Shown here: positions 7,924-16,894 of the stretch, one piece after another | Position numbering within the stretch: position 1 is the stretch's first letter | How the letters are laid out: the number at the start of each line of letters is the position of its first letter | NCBI GenBank assembly: GCA_014860395.1 | Contig: JACZJU010000086.1 | Span: forward strand, 1-42,456 | Length of the DNA stretch: 42,456 nt | Reading direction: 5' to 3' | DNA from: Burkholderiales bacterium | Lineage (GTDB): Bacteria > Pseudomonadota > Gammaproteobacteria > Burkholderiales > SG8-39 | The notes under the pieces: generated by a model | The model's database searches: none | Told to the model about the DNA's origin: nothing | Seen by the model: the letters and a program-made list of their open reading frames with translations, nothing else | Translations under genes and position numbers: made by a program

Positions 7924-8057
7924 GCCGGAGCTCCTTTCAAGAACGAGTCCAATTTTGGGGATTCACAAGGGGGCGTAGTCCCCTGGTTCGTCATGGCCCC
8001 GCGGGTGATGCGGACGTTACGCGGTTCGTCGTACTCCCGATTGCTAGGTCTAGTCAT
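7920..8057 (-). pseudogene. Duplicated rph 5' end forming a 45-residue leader frame
   Basis: The frame starts at ATG 8057 with AGAAGG (8070-8065) 7 bases upstream. Its first 20 codons (MTRPSNREYDEPRNVRITRG) match the rph N-terminus ([20 protein letters not shown]) at 13 of 20 residues, and the last 15 bases of that block are identical. After 7998 the homology stops and the frame runs through repeat copy H, ending at TGA 7920-7922, which overlaps the rph ATG by 4 bases. It looks like the original rph start cut off by the element, with a second start present downstream. It may now act as a translated leader coupled to rph. Confidence 0.6.
7931..7997 (-). repeat. Intergenic two-hairpin element, copy H (between two rph starts)
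   Basis: On the minus strand this 67-base copy reads CAGGGGACTACGCCCCCTTG (the family G4/C4 stem), then AATCCCCAAAA, then ATTGGACTCGTTCTTGAAAGG, which aligns with the family tail TTTTGNNACGGNTTCTAAGG. Its last bases AAGGAG are the ribosome site of rph. It sits exactly between the two versions of the rph N-terminus. Confidence 0.55.
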
Positions 8058-8204
8058 GTGTATGCCTTCTCGTTGAATTGCGCGTTGAGGTGATAATGCA
8101 TTCCATCCCGTCGTTGGACGAGACATATATTCGGCGACTGGATTGGGCCGGATTCCTGCAGTCGCTTGATGGCGCGTTCAATCGGCGTGTCCCGAAACGA
8201 CGCT

Positions 8205-8963
8205 TCATACGGCCGCGGCCCGGGAATGTCCATCCCAGGTCATCGCAACCACCGACAGGTTGTCGCATTCGCGCCCGGCGCACCGCTCCGCTTCGTCCAA
8301 CAGCGCCGGCGCAGCCTGCATGATGCCCATTTTCTCTACCGCGCTGCAGATTATTTTGGCGGACAGCGGGCCCCATAGCCCGTCGGAGCACAGAATCAAA
8401 GTGTCCCCGGCGTTCAACCGCGTCGTCTCCGACAAGTCCACCTGCGGCAGCCCGCGCGACCCGAGGCAGTTGAAAATCTGATTGCGCTGCGGATGCTCGG
8501 CAACGGCCTCCTCGCGTATGCGCCCGCGCTCGAACAGTCGCTGCGCCAGGGTATGGTCCTTGGTCTGCGCCAGGATCACGCCCTCGCGCACATGGTACAG
8601 GCGCGAGTCACCGACATGCGCCCAGCAAGCGGCGTTGTCCTGAACCACGCAGGCGACGCAGGTGGTGCGCGGCACCTCCGGCAGACCGTCGTCGTGGGCG
8701 CCTTGCCGGATGGCACCATGGGCGCCGATGAGCGCCATGCGCAGAAACGCGCGCGGATCGGTGAGGAGCGGATTGGCCTCGCGCCGAAATGCCTCAGTGA
8801 TGAAACGCTTTGCGATCTGAGCCGCGATGTCACCGTGCAGGTGTCCGCCCATGCCGTCGGCAACCAGCATCAACAGCGCATCCCGGCTGAAGATACAGGC
8901 GATGCGATCCTGGTTGGACTTGCGCGCCCCGCGCCGGCTCTCCTGGTAGGCGGAGAACTGCAT
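8205..8963 (-). CDS. PP2C-type Ser/Thr protein phosphatase
   Basis: A 252-residue cytoplasmic metal-dependent phosphatase. Motifs appear in order: KSNQDR (about residues 15-20), VADGMGGH with metal-binding D36, HVGDSRLY, ILCSDGLWG and CDNLSVV near the C-terminus, so both metal-binding aspartate sites are kept. No membrane segment is present. ATG 8963 is the first start that gives the canonical MQFSAYQESRRG beginning; it lies 8 bases after the kinase stop, so the two are translated together. The pair is expected to add and remove phosphate on shared targets. Targets are unknown; the association with rph is common in Betaproteobacteria. Confidence 0.9.
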   Translation of the reverse strand: MQFSAYQESRRGARKSNQDRIACIFSRDALLMLVADGMGGHLHGDIAAQIAKRFITEAFRREANPLLTDPRAFLRMALIGAHGAIRQGAHDDGLPEVPRTTCVACVVQDNAACWAHVGDSRLYHVREGVILAQTKDHTLAQRLFERGRIREEAVAEHPQRNQIFNCLGSRGLPQVDLSETTRLNAGDTLILCSDGLWGPLSAKIICSAVEKMGIMQAAPALLDEAERCAGRECDNLSVVAMTWDGHSRAAAV

Positions 8964-8971
8964 CGTTGAAT

Positions 8972-9928
8972 CTAGCGACCGGCTCGCCAGTTGGTGAGTT
9001 TCAGAACCAAGGCGCGGAAATCGTCCGTGCGCGTTGTCAGGGACGCGGCGGTCTCGCGCTCCCCGAGCAAGACTTTTTGCAGCGCGAACACGCTTTGCGG
9101 TCGCCGCAGATGGTCCAGGCGCAGGCACCAGTCTATGGTCTGCAGCAACTGCTCGGAGTACTTGCCGGCCCGCAATTGCGTTGCCGGAATGTATCTGTCG
9201 TTTTGCATGCGCTCGTCGGCGGGCGGGGGTGCAGCCGCGGCAAGGCAGGAATACATCGTTGCGCCAACGCTGTAGATGTCGCTCCACGGCCCCAGCATCT
9301 GGCGTCCGCGGTATTGTTCGGGCGAGGCGTAGCCGGGCGTATACATCGGGTTCAGGCGCGTCGTTTTCTCGGTTAGCGCCTGTCGTGCCGCGCCGAAATC
9401 GATCAGGACGGGCGAGCCGTCGTTGCGTATGTAGACGTTGGCCGGCTTGATGTCTAGGTGCAGCAGCTTGTTCGCGTGCACCTCGCGCAGCCCGTTGAGC
9501 AGCAGGGCGATGATGTGGCGAATGAGGTCTTCCTTGATGCTGCCGCGGCGGCGTGGGATATGTTCCTGCAGCGTGCGGCCACGCTCGTAGCGCATCACCA
9601 TATACGCCGTCTCATTGGCGCGGAAGAAATTCAACACGCGCACCACATTGCTGTGCGCGAGGCCCGCGAGCGCTTTGCCTTCTTCGAAGAAACAATTCAT
9701 GCCGCAACGGAAATAGGCCAGATCGTCCTCGGCGACGGCCGGCAGCACATCGCCCCGGCTTCGGAGCGCGAGCGAGGCGGGCAGGTATTCCTTGATGGCC
9801 ACCGGCGCCTCATTCTCGTCGTCGGCGAGATAGACGATGGAAAAACCGCCACGCGAGAGCACCTTGCGGATGCGGTAGTTCTGCAGCTGATAACCGTCGG
9901 GGAGCGGCTGGTTGGCTTGCGTCGGCAT
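8972..9928 (-). CDS. Ser/Thr protein kinase, non-RD type
   Basis: A 318-residue soluble kinase made of a single catalytic domain. Seen in order: the Gly-rich loop LSRGGFSIVYLA (about 24-35), VAIKEY with K46, the catalytic loop HLDIKPANV (D159, K161, N164), LIDFGAA (D177) and YASPEQYRGR. Arginine of the usual HRD is replaced by leucine, so it is a non-RD kinase that should not need activation-loop phosphorylation of the common kind. No transmembrane or sensor domain follows. ATG 9928 fits the family start better than the upstream ATG 9994. It is divergent from yicC and forms an operon with the PP2C gene. Confidence 0.88.
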   Translation of the reverse strand: MPTQANQPLPDGYQLQNYRIRKVLSRGGFSIVYLADDENEAPVAIKEYLPASLALRSRGDVLPAVAEDDLAYFRCGMNCFFEEGKALAGLAHSNVVRVLNFFRANETAYMVMRYERGRTLQEHIPRRRGSIKEDLIRHIIALLLNGLREVHANKLLHLDIKPANVYIRNDGSPVLIDFGAARQALTEKTTRLNPMYTPGYASPEQYRGRQMLGPWSDIYSVGATMYSCLAAAAPPPADERMQNDRYIPATQLRAGKYSEQLLQTIDWCLRLDHLRRPQSVFALQKVLLGERETAASLTTRTDDFRALVLKLTNWRAGR

Positions 9929-10112
9929 GGCCTCTGCTATGATGATGGACAAAACGTCCCTGGCGGCGGACATTTTCGGTGTGCAAGCAGGCAATGTAAA
10001 GCGTAGCTATAGATATGTTCTGTCCCGATTTGCAAAACATGCGCTCCGAGGGCCTCGATCCTCCCTGTCCTTGTTTCTGGCAAGCCGCAACCTCATACAT
10101 ACACGGACTCAC

Positions 10113-10979
10113 ATGATTCAGAGCATGACCGGCTATGCGGCGCTGGCGCGGGAAACCGCGCAGGGTTCGCTGTTTCTGGAGTTGAAAAGCGTCAACAACC
10201 GCTTTCTCGACCTGCAGTTCCGCGTGGTCGAGGAGTTGCGCTCGCTCGAACCGAGTTTGCGCGAACTGATCGCGGCGAAGCTCGGCCGCGGCAAGATCGA
10301 TTGCCGCGTCAGCTTCACCCCGGCCGCCGTCGCCGGCAGGCAGCTCTCGCTCAACGCCGAGCTGCTTGCGCGGCTGGCTGAGCTTGAACGCGTCGTACGC
10401 GAGGCCATGCCTGGTGCACAGCCGCTGCGCGCAGGCGAAGTACTGCGCTGGCCCGGCATGCTGGGCGATGCTGCGATCGCCGCCGACGAATTGCGCGAGC
10501 CCTGCCTTGATCTGATGCGCGAGGCCGTGGCCGAGCTCTGCGCCACGCGCGCGCGCGAGGGCGCAAAGTTGAGGGAAATGATCATCGAGCGCGTCGCCAA
10601 GATGCAGGCGCTGGTGGAGAAGGTGGCGCCGCTGTTGCCGCTGGCTGTTGTCGCCTATCAGGAAAAACTCGCGGCGCGGCTGCGCGAAGCCCTGGCCTCC
10701 AAAGACGAGGAGCGCATACGCCAGGAAATTTCCGTATTCGGCATCAAGGTCGATGTCGCCGAGGAACTCAACCGGCTGTCTGCGCACCTGCAGGAGGTGC
10801 GGCGCGTGCTCGATGCGGGCGGCGCGGCGGGCAAGCGCCTGGATTTTCTGATGCAGGAACTCAATCGCGAGGCGAATACCCTGGGATCGAAGTCGGTATC
10901 CAAGGAGGTATCAGAAGCTTCGATCGAGCTGAAACTCCTGATCGAGCAGATGCGCGAGCAGATTCAGAACATCGAATGA
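10113..10979 (+). CDS. yicC: YicC family endoribonuclease/RNA stability factor
   Basis: A 288-residue protein with the invariant start MIQSMTGYAA, the family central helices, and the conserved C-terminal block FLMQELNREANTLGSKS. YicC-type proteins are endoribonucleases that influence small-RNA turnover. The frame is open far upstream, but MIQSMTGYA fixes the start at 10113. The stop overlaps the gmk start (ATGA at 10976-10979), so the two are coupled. The 184 bases between this gene and the divergent kinase gene hold no gene and should carry both promoters; only loose TATAGA-like matches are visible near 10010. Confidence 0.93.
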   Translation: MIQSMTGYAALARETAQGSLFLELKSVNNRFLDLQFRVVEELRSLEPSLRELIAAKLGRGKIDCRVSFTPAAVAGRQLSLNAELLARLAELERVVREAMPGAQPLRAGEVLRWPGMLGDAAIAADELREPCLDLMREAVAELCATRAREGAKLREMIIERVAKMQALVEKVAPLLPLAVVAYQEKLAARLREALASKDEERIRQEISVFGIKVDVAEELNRLSAHLQEVRRVLDAGGAAGKRLDFLMQELNREANTLGSKSVSKEVSEASIELKLLIEQMREQIQNIE

Positions 10980-11578
10980 GCGGCAGCCTGTTCATCGTCA
11001 GCGCTCCTTCCGGCGCGGGCAAATCCAGCCTCACTGCCAAGCTGTTGGAAGAGGACAAACGTATTCACATGTCGGTGTCCTATACCACGCGCGCGCCGCG
11101 TTCGGGGGAGGTCGACGGCCGCGACTATCACTTTGTCGACAAGTCACGCTTCATGGGCATGCTCGAGCGCGGCGAGTTCCTGGAGAGTGCGGAGGTGCAC
11201 GGCAACCACTACGGCACCTCCGAGGCATGGATACGTGCGCAACGCGCCGCCGGACTCGACATCCTGCTCGAAATCGACTGGCAAGGCGCGCAGCAAGTGC
11301 GCCGGCTCGTGGCTGACACCATAGGCATTTTCGTACTGCCTCCCTCGATCGCCGAACTGGAGCGGCGCATACGCGGGCGCGGACAGGACAGCGAGGAAGT
11401 CGTACGGCGGCGGCTCGCTGTTGCCGCCGATGAAATGAGCCACGCAGCCGAGTTTGAATATGTTATTATTAACAATGACTTCGAGGAGGCGCGCCGCGAC
11501 CTGATCGCGGTCGTGCGTGCGTCCAGGCTGGTGTATTCGCGTCAGCTCGAGCGCAATCCCGGCGTATTCAAGTTTTGA
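10976..11578 (+). CDS. gmk: Guanylate kinase
   Basis: A 200-residue cytoplasmic enzyme that phosphorylates GMP to GDP with ATP. The P-loop is IVSAPSGAGKSSL (about residues 7-19), followed by the GMP-binding block SVSYTTRAPRSGEVDGRDYHFV and the lid RRIRGRGQDSEEVVRRR. Length is normal. It overlaps yicC by 4 bases and is followed 3 bases after the stop by the 34-base palindrome of repeat copy D, then rpoZ. The yicC-gmk-rpoZ-spoT order ties GTP supply to RNA polymerase and (p)ppGpp signalling. Confidence 0.97.
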   Translation: MSGSLFIVSAPSGAGKSSLTAKLLEEDKRIHMSVSYTTRAPRSGEVDGRDYHFVDKSRFMGMLERGEFLESAEVHGNHYGTSEAWIRAQRAAGLDILLEIDWQGAQQVRRLVADTIGIFVLPPSIAELERRIRGRGQDSEEVVRRRLAVAADEMSHAAEFEYVIINNDFEEARRDLIAVVRASRLVYSRQLERNPGVFKF

Positions 11579-11666
11579 GTTGGGCGCGCGAGGGGATGTA
11601 TCCCCTCGCGCGCCCCTGAACCAAGGGCTATCACAATACTTTTGTGACGGCCTCTTAACCAAGGAA
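11579..11666 (+). repeat. Intergenic two-hairpin element, copy D (gmk-rpoZ)
   Basis: Positions 11582-11597 and 11600-11615 are perfect 16-base inverted arms around GT, the strongest palindrome in the window. A second stem follows: GGC with GCC enclosing TCACAA/TTGTGA. The family core is ACTTTTGTGACGGCCTCTTAA, and the tail AAGGAA (11661-11666) lies 4 bases before the rpoZ ATG. There is no U-run after the first stem. Confidence 0.7.
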
Positions 11667-11670
11667 CATC

Positions 11671-11880
11671 ATGGCCCGTATCACCGTTGACGATTGCATG
11701 AAGCTGATTCCCAACCGGTTCGAACTGACCTTGGCTGCGACTTACCGCGCGCGCCAGCTGACCAACGGTGCGACGCCCCTGGTCGAACCGGACAAGGACA
11801 AGGCCACCGTGATCGCGCTGCGCGAAATCGCAGCTGGCAAGGTAGGCAAGGAAATACTCAACCGGTCGAACGCCGCGTAA
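11671..11880 (+). CDS. rpoZ: RNA polymerase omega subunit
   Basis: A 69-residue subunit that helps fold and hold the beta' subunit and forms part of the (p)ppGpp site. It begins [19 protein letters not shown] and carries ATYRARQL and [14 protein letters not shown] as expected. The start follows AAGGAA, supplied by the end of repeat copy D. A GC hairpin lies between it and spoT, 52 bases downstream. Confidence 0.96.
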   Translation: MARITVDDCMKLIPNRFELTLAATYRARQLTNGATPLVEPDKDKATVIALREIAAGKVGKEILNRSNAA

Positions 11881-11885
11881 ATACG

Positions 11886-11908
11886 GGGCGGGTTTCCCCC
11901 GCCTTCTT
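11886..11908 (+). terminator. Weak hairpin between rpoZ and spoT
   Basis: GGCGGG (11887-11892) pairs with CCCGCC (11898-11903), followed by TTCTT. It may attenuate transcription into spoT. The U-run is too short for a confident terminator. Confidence 0.35.
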
Positions 11909-11932
11909 GCCGCGGCGAGGCTTCCCACAATC

Positions 11933-14041
11933 ATGAACGCGCTCGCTGAATTTACCGGCAATCTGGCCCACTACCTCAAGCCGCCCGACATCGAGCGCAT
12001 AGAGGAAGCATACCAATTTAGCGGCAAGGCCCACGAGGGACAGTACCGCGATTCGGGCGAACCGTATATCTCGCACCCGCTCGCGGTGGCCGGGATCCTT
12101 GCAGACTGGCACCTTGACCCGCAGGCGCTGATGGCGGCATTGCTGCACGATGTCATGGAGGACACCAAAGTCTCCAAGGCGGAGATCAGCAGGCGCTTCG
12201 GCAAGCCGGTGGCCGCGCTCGTCGATGGCCTGTCCAAGCTGGGCAAGATCGAATTCCAGTCGCAGCAGGACGCGCAGGCCGAAAATTTCCGCAAAATGCT
12301 GCTGGCAATGGCGCGCGACGTGCGTGTCATCCTGATCAAGCTCGCCGACCGGCTGCACAACATGCGCACCCTGGATGCGGTGCCGCCGGCCAAGCGCCGC
12401 CGCGTATCGCGCGAAACGCTGGAAATCTACGCTCCCATCGCCAACCGGCTGGGGCTCAACAGTCTGTACCAGGAGCTGCAGGAACTCGCTTTTTCGCACT
12501 TGTACCCGCTGCGTTACCGCGTGCTTGCCAAGGCTACCAAGTCCGCGCGCGGCAACCGCCGCCAGGTGGTGGGCAAGATACTGGAGGAGATAAAGCAGCG
12601 CCTGGCCGAAGCCGGCATCCAGGCCGAAGTTACCGGGCGCGAGAAGCACCTTTACAGCATCTACAAGAAGATGCTGGAGAAGAACCTGTCATTCTCGCAG
12701 GTCCTCGACATCTACGGCTTTCGCGTGGTGGTCGAGGATGCGCCCGCGTGCTACCTCGTGCTGGGCGCGCTGCACAGCCTGTACAAGCCGGTACCAGGCA
12801 AGTTCAAGGACTATATCGCGATTCCGAAGGTGAACGGCTATCAGGCCCTGCATACCACGCTCATTGGGCCGTTTGGCATGCCGCTGGAAATCCAGATACG
12901 CACGCGCGATATGCACCGGGTGGCGGAGGCCGGGGTCGCCGCGCATTGGCTGTACAAGACCTCCGACGCCAGCATCAGCGAGCTGCAGCACAAGACGCAC
13001 AACTGGCTGCAATCGCTGCTCGACATCCAGAGCGAAAGCGGCGACGCGGCGGAGTTCCTGGAGCATATCAAGGTCGACCTGTTCCCGGACGAAGTCTACG
13101 TGTTCACGCCCAAGGGCAAGATCATGGCGCTGCCGCGCGGCGCTACCGCCGTGGACTTCGCCTACGCCGTGCATACGCACATCGGCAACCGCTGCGTTGC
13201 CACCAAGATCAACTTTGAACCGGCGCCGCTGCGCACCGAGCTCAAGAACGGCGATCGCGTCGAGATCATCACCGCGCCGCATGCGAACCCGAATCCGGCC
13301 TGGCTCAACTACGTCAAGACCGGCAAGGCGCGCTCCCACATTCGCCATTTCCTCAAGACCATGCACTACGAGGAGTCGGCCGAACTGGGCGAAAAGCTGC
13401 TGAACCAGGCATTGCGCGCGCTGAATACGGATCTGGTCGAGGTCGGCGACGAGCAATGGGAAAAACTGCTGCGCGAGGTCACCGCCAAGTCGCGTCCGGA
13501 GCTGTTCGCGGACATCGGGCTGGGCAAGCGCCTCGCAGCCGTTGTGGCGCGGCGGCTGCTGGCTGCCTCGGAGCAGGCGCTCTCGGAGGTCAGTCCCGGG
13601 CCTATCGTTATTCGCGGCTCCGAAGGCATGGCGGTGCAGTTCGCTAAATGCTGCCGGCCTATTCCCGGCGACGCCATCATCGGTTCGATCAAGAAGGGCC
13701 AAGGTATAGTGGTTCACACTCACGACTGCGTCACCGTGGCCAAGTCGCGCGCCGATCCCGACAAGTGGCTGGACGTGGAATGGGCGCCGGAGCCCACGCG
13801 CATGTTCGATGTCGGCATCCATTTAACGGTGATGAACCAGCGCGGGGTGCTCGCCAAGGTGGCGGGGGCGATCGCGGCGGAAGGGGCTAACATCGATAAC
13901 GTCGTCATGGACGAGGAGCGCGGCGCGTATACCGAGATGCATTTTACGTTGCAGGTCGCCGATCGCCAGCATCTGGCGCGCATCAAGCGCAGCGTGCGCC
14001 ACATAGCGGAGGTCATTCGCATCGCGCGAGACAGGGATTAA
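11933..14041 (+). CDS. spoT: Bifunctional (p)ppGpp synthetase/hydrolase
   Basis: A 702-residue RelA/SpoT homologue. The N-terminal HD hydrolase domain keeps HDVMEDT (H72-D73, E76-D77), so hydrolase activity is expected. The synthetase domain follows with EKHLYSIYKKM, KFKDYIAIPKVNGYQALHT and LEIQIRTRDMH. Next come the TGS domain (DEVYVFTPKGKIMALPRGATAVDFAYAVHT split around residue 390), a zinc-finger/helical region with CCRPIPGD, and a C-terminal ACT domain (VMNQRGVLAKVAGAIA). Order and length are those of a SpoT-type enzyme. It makes and removes the alarmone in the cytoplasm. Confidence 0.97.
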   Translation: MNALAEFTGNLAHYLKPPDIERIEEAYQFSGKAHEGQYRDSGEPYISHPLAVAGILADWHLDPQALMAALLHDVMEDTKVSKAEISRRFGKPVAALVDGLSKLGKIEFQSQQDAQAENFRKMLLAMARDVRVILIKLADRLHNMRTLDAVPPAKRRRVSRETLEIYAPIANRLGLNSLYQELQELAFSHLYPLRYRVLAKATKSARGNRRQVVGKILEEIKQRLAEAGIQAEVTGREKHLYSIYKKMLEKNLSFSQVLDIYGFRVVVEDAPACYLVLGALHSLYKPVPGKFKDYIAIPKVNGYQALHTTLIGPFGMPLEIQIRTRDMHRVAEAGVAAHWLYKTSDASISELQHKTHNWLQSLLDIQSESGDAAEFLEHIKVDLFPDEVYVFTPKGKIMALPRGATAVDFAYAVHTHIGNRCVATKINFEPAPLRTELKNGDRVEIITAPHANPNPAWLNYVKTGKARSHIRHFLKTMHYEESAELGEKLLNQALRALNTDLVEVGDEQWEKLLREVTAKSRPELFADIGLGKRLAAVVARRLLAASEQALSEVSPGPIVIRGSEGMAVQFAKCCRPIPGDAIIGSIKKGQGIVVHTHDCVTVAKSRADPDKWLDVEWAPEPTRMFDVGIHLTVMNQRGVLAKVAGAIAAEGANIDNVVMDEERGAYTEMHFTLQVADRQHLARIKRSVRHIAEVIRIARDRD

Positions 14042-14100
14042 CCCGGACGCAGGGCAGGCGTGGGTGTTCCCGCGGTCGCGCATTTCTCGGAGCAGCTAGA

Positions 14101-14529
14101 TTGAAGAACCCATTCGCCGAGCTCGTCGGCTTTGCGCTGCAGATGGGGCGGCGCGGCAGCGGTGCCTGCACGACCACGCTCGACGTGCGGCCCGAACTGC
14201 TGAATCCGAACGGCGTTGTCCACGGCGGCGCGCTGTTCGCCATGGCCGATACTGCGATGGGCGCGGCGCTGCATACGACGCTTTCGCAGGGCGAATACTG
14301 CGCCACCGTCGAAATCAAGATCCACTTCCTGCAGCCGGTGACCAAGGGCAAGCTTCGCTGCCGTACGCGGCTGGTGCACCGTGGCAGCCGCATTGCGGTG
14401 CTCGAATCGCATATCAGCGTGGGCCGGCTGCAGGTGGCGCAGGCACTCGGGACGTTCGCGATTTTCGCGCCGCGGCCGCAGAAGACGAGCGCCGTCGCCG
14501 GCGCAAAACGCCGGCGTCTGTCACAATAA
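14101..14529 (+). CDS. Hotdog-fold thioesterase, PaaI-like
   Basis: A 142-residue acyl-CoA thioesterase candidate. The motif NPNGVVHGGALFAMADTAMG (residues about 38-57) is the PaaI/4HBT active-site helix, with the catalytic Asp/His surroundings kept; VEIKIHFLQPV forms the next strand. Such enzymes hydrolyse aromatic or acyl-CoA thioesters in the cytoplasm. The start is TTG 14101 with GGAG (14089-14092) 8 bases before it. It lies 59 bases after spoT and ahead of repeat copy C. Its place beside lactonase, dienelactone hydrolase and acyl-CoA dehydrogenase genes suggests a catabolic role. The Lys/Arg-rich C-terminal tail is not part of the fold. Confidence 0.82.
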   Translation: MKNPFAELVGFALQMGRRGSGACTTTLDVRPELLNPNGVVHGGALFAMADTAMGAALHTTLSQGEYCATVEIKIHFLQPVTKGKLRCRTRLVHRGSRIAVLESHISVGRLQVAQALGTFAIFAPRPQKTSAVAGAKRRRLSQ

Positions 14530-14614
14530 GAGCCTATTTCGAAATGAGGGGACACGCCCCCTCATGCGCCCCTAAAGTGGAGGCCATTTCGTTAATTTTG
14601 AATCGGCCTCTAAG
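14530..14614 (+). repeat. Intergenic two-hairpin element, copy C
   Basis: The first stem is ATGAGGGG (14544-14551) with CCCCTCAT (14558-14565) and a 6-base loop, the same geometry as copy A. The phrase GCGCCCCTAA follows. The second stem is GAGGCC (14580-14585) with GGCCTC (14605-14610) enclosing TTCGTTAATTTTGAA. The tail is CTCTAAG. The left end AGAGCC and the inverse of the right end (AGAGGCC) resemble terminal inverted repeats. The next gene starts 51 bases later. Confidence 0.65.
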
Positions 14615-14665
14615 TACTGTAGTGTCAGCAAACCGTTTGAGCAAATCAGGACACAGGAAACCGAT

Positions 14666-15454
14666 ATGAAAATCAGCGCCAACGGCATAGACATCAATTA
14701 CGTGATCGAGGGCGAAGGTCCCTGGCTCACCATGAGCCATTCCCTCGCCTGCAATCTGCATATGTGGGACGAGGAGGCGAAGCGCCTGTCCAGGCGCTAC
14801 AAGGTCCTGCGCTACGACACCCGCGGCCACGGCGGGAGCGCCGCTCCGGCGGGCGCCTACACGCTGGAATTGCTGGCCGATGACCTGCATGCCCTGCTGC
14901 AGGCGCTGGGCGTGCAATCCACCCACTTCGTCGGTCTGTCCATGGGCGGAATGATAGGCCAGACTTATGCGCTCAAGTATCCGGGCATGTTCAAGAGCCT
15001 GGCTTTGTGCGACACTGCCAGCCGCTATCCGGCCGAGGCCGCCGGTGTGTGGGTGGATAGAATCAAGACCGTTGAGGAGCAAGGGATGGAGCCGATGGTT
15101 GCGCCCACGCTGGAGCGTTGGTTCACGGCGTCCTATCGCAAGGCGCATCCGGAGGTCGTGGATAAAGTCGCGGCCATGATCCGCACCACGCCGGTACCGG
15201 GTTTTGTCGGTTGCTGTCACGCGATTCCGAAGATCAATCTGACTGCGCGGCTTGCGGAAATCCGTTGCCCTGCCGTGGTCATCGTGGGCAAGGATGATCC
15301 GGGCACGCCCGTGGCCATGGCCGAGGACATACACCGGGCCATGCCCGGTTCGGAACTGGTAGTTATACCGTCCGCCGCGCATTTGTCCAACCTGGAGCAG
15401 CCGGGAGCGTTCAATCAGGCACTGGCCGACTTTCTCGACAAAGCCGGCAAATAG
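14666..15454 (+). CDS. pcaD: Alpha/beta hydrolase, 3-oxoadipate enol-lactonase-like
   Basis: A 262-residue cytoplasmic hydrolase matching PcaD in length. The nucleophile elbow is GLSMGG (S92), the oxyanion region is MSHSLACNLHMWD, and the catalytic histidine is in AAHLSN (about H239); a catalytic Asp lies in GKDDPGTP. PcaD opens 3-oxoadipate enol-lactone in the beta-ketoadipate pathway. No other pca gene is here, so the true substrate may be another lactone or ester; the symbol is a family label. ATG 14666 has GGAAA 7-8 bases upstream. It is 14 bases ahead of the aminotransferase gene, so the two are probably co-transcribed. Confidence 0.7.
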   Translation: MKISANGIDINYVIEGEGPWLTMSHSLACNLHMWDEEAKRLSRRYKVLRYDTRGHGGSAAPAGAYTLELLADDLHALLQALGVQSTHFVGLSMGGMIGQTYALKYPGMFKSLALCDTASRYPAEAAGVWVDRIKTVEEQGMEPMVAPTLERWFTASYRKAHPEVVDKVAAMIRTTPVPGFVGCCHAIPKINLTARLAEIRCPAVVIVGKDDPGTPVAMAEDIHRAMPGSELVVIPSAAHLSNLEQPGAFNQALADFLDKAGK

Positions 15455-15468
15455 AGGGGCGACCGATC

Positions 15469-16800
<1,332 letters not shown>

Positions 16801-16801
16801 G

Positions 16802-16888
16802 GGTCTGTAACCAGACGAGGGGATGCCTCCCCTCGTGCTCCCCTAAGTCTGCCCGTTGCAAAATGAATTTTGCAACGGATTCTAAGGA
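16802..16888 (+). repeat. Intergenic two-hairpin element, copy A (best preserved)
   Basis: Three stems are visible: GTCTG/CAGAC (16803-16816), ACGAGGGG (16815-16822) with CCCCTCGT (16829-16836), and the 12-base perfect arms CCGTTGCAAAAT (16853-16864) with ATTTTGCAACGG (16867-16878). The phrase CTCCCCTAAGTCTG joins the last two. The tail TCTAAGGA places AAGGAA (16884-16889) 5 bases before the amidase ATG. This copy is a good seed for a family model. Confidence 0.7.
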
Positions 16889-16894
16889 ATCGCC

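Noticed and set aside
8055..8126. Extension of the rph leader to an upstream ATG at 8126 (MSRPTTG)
   Set aside because: The resemblance to a third rph start is only four residues; the ATG at 8057 has the ribosome site and the full homology.
10005..10020. TATAGA-like -10 before yicC
   Set aside because: No matching -35 at proper spacing, so I do not call a promoter.
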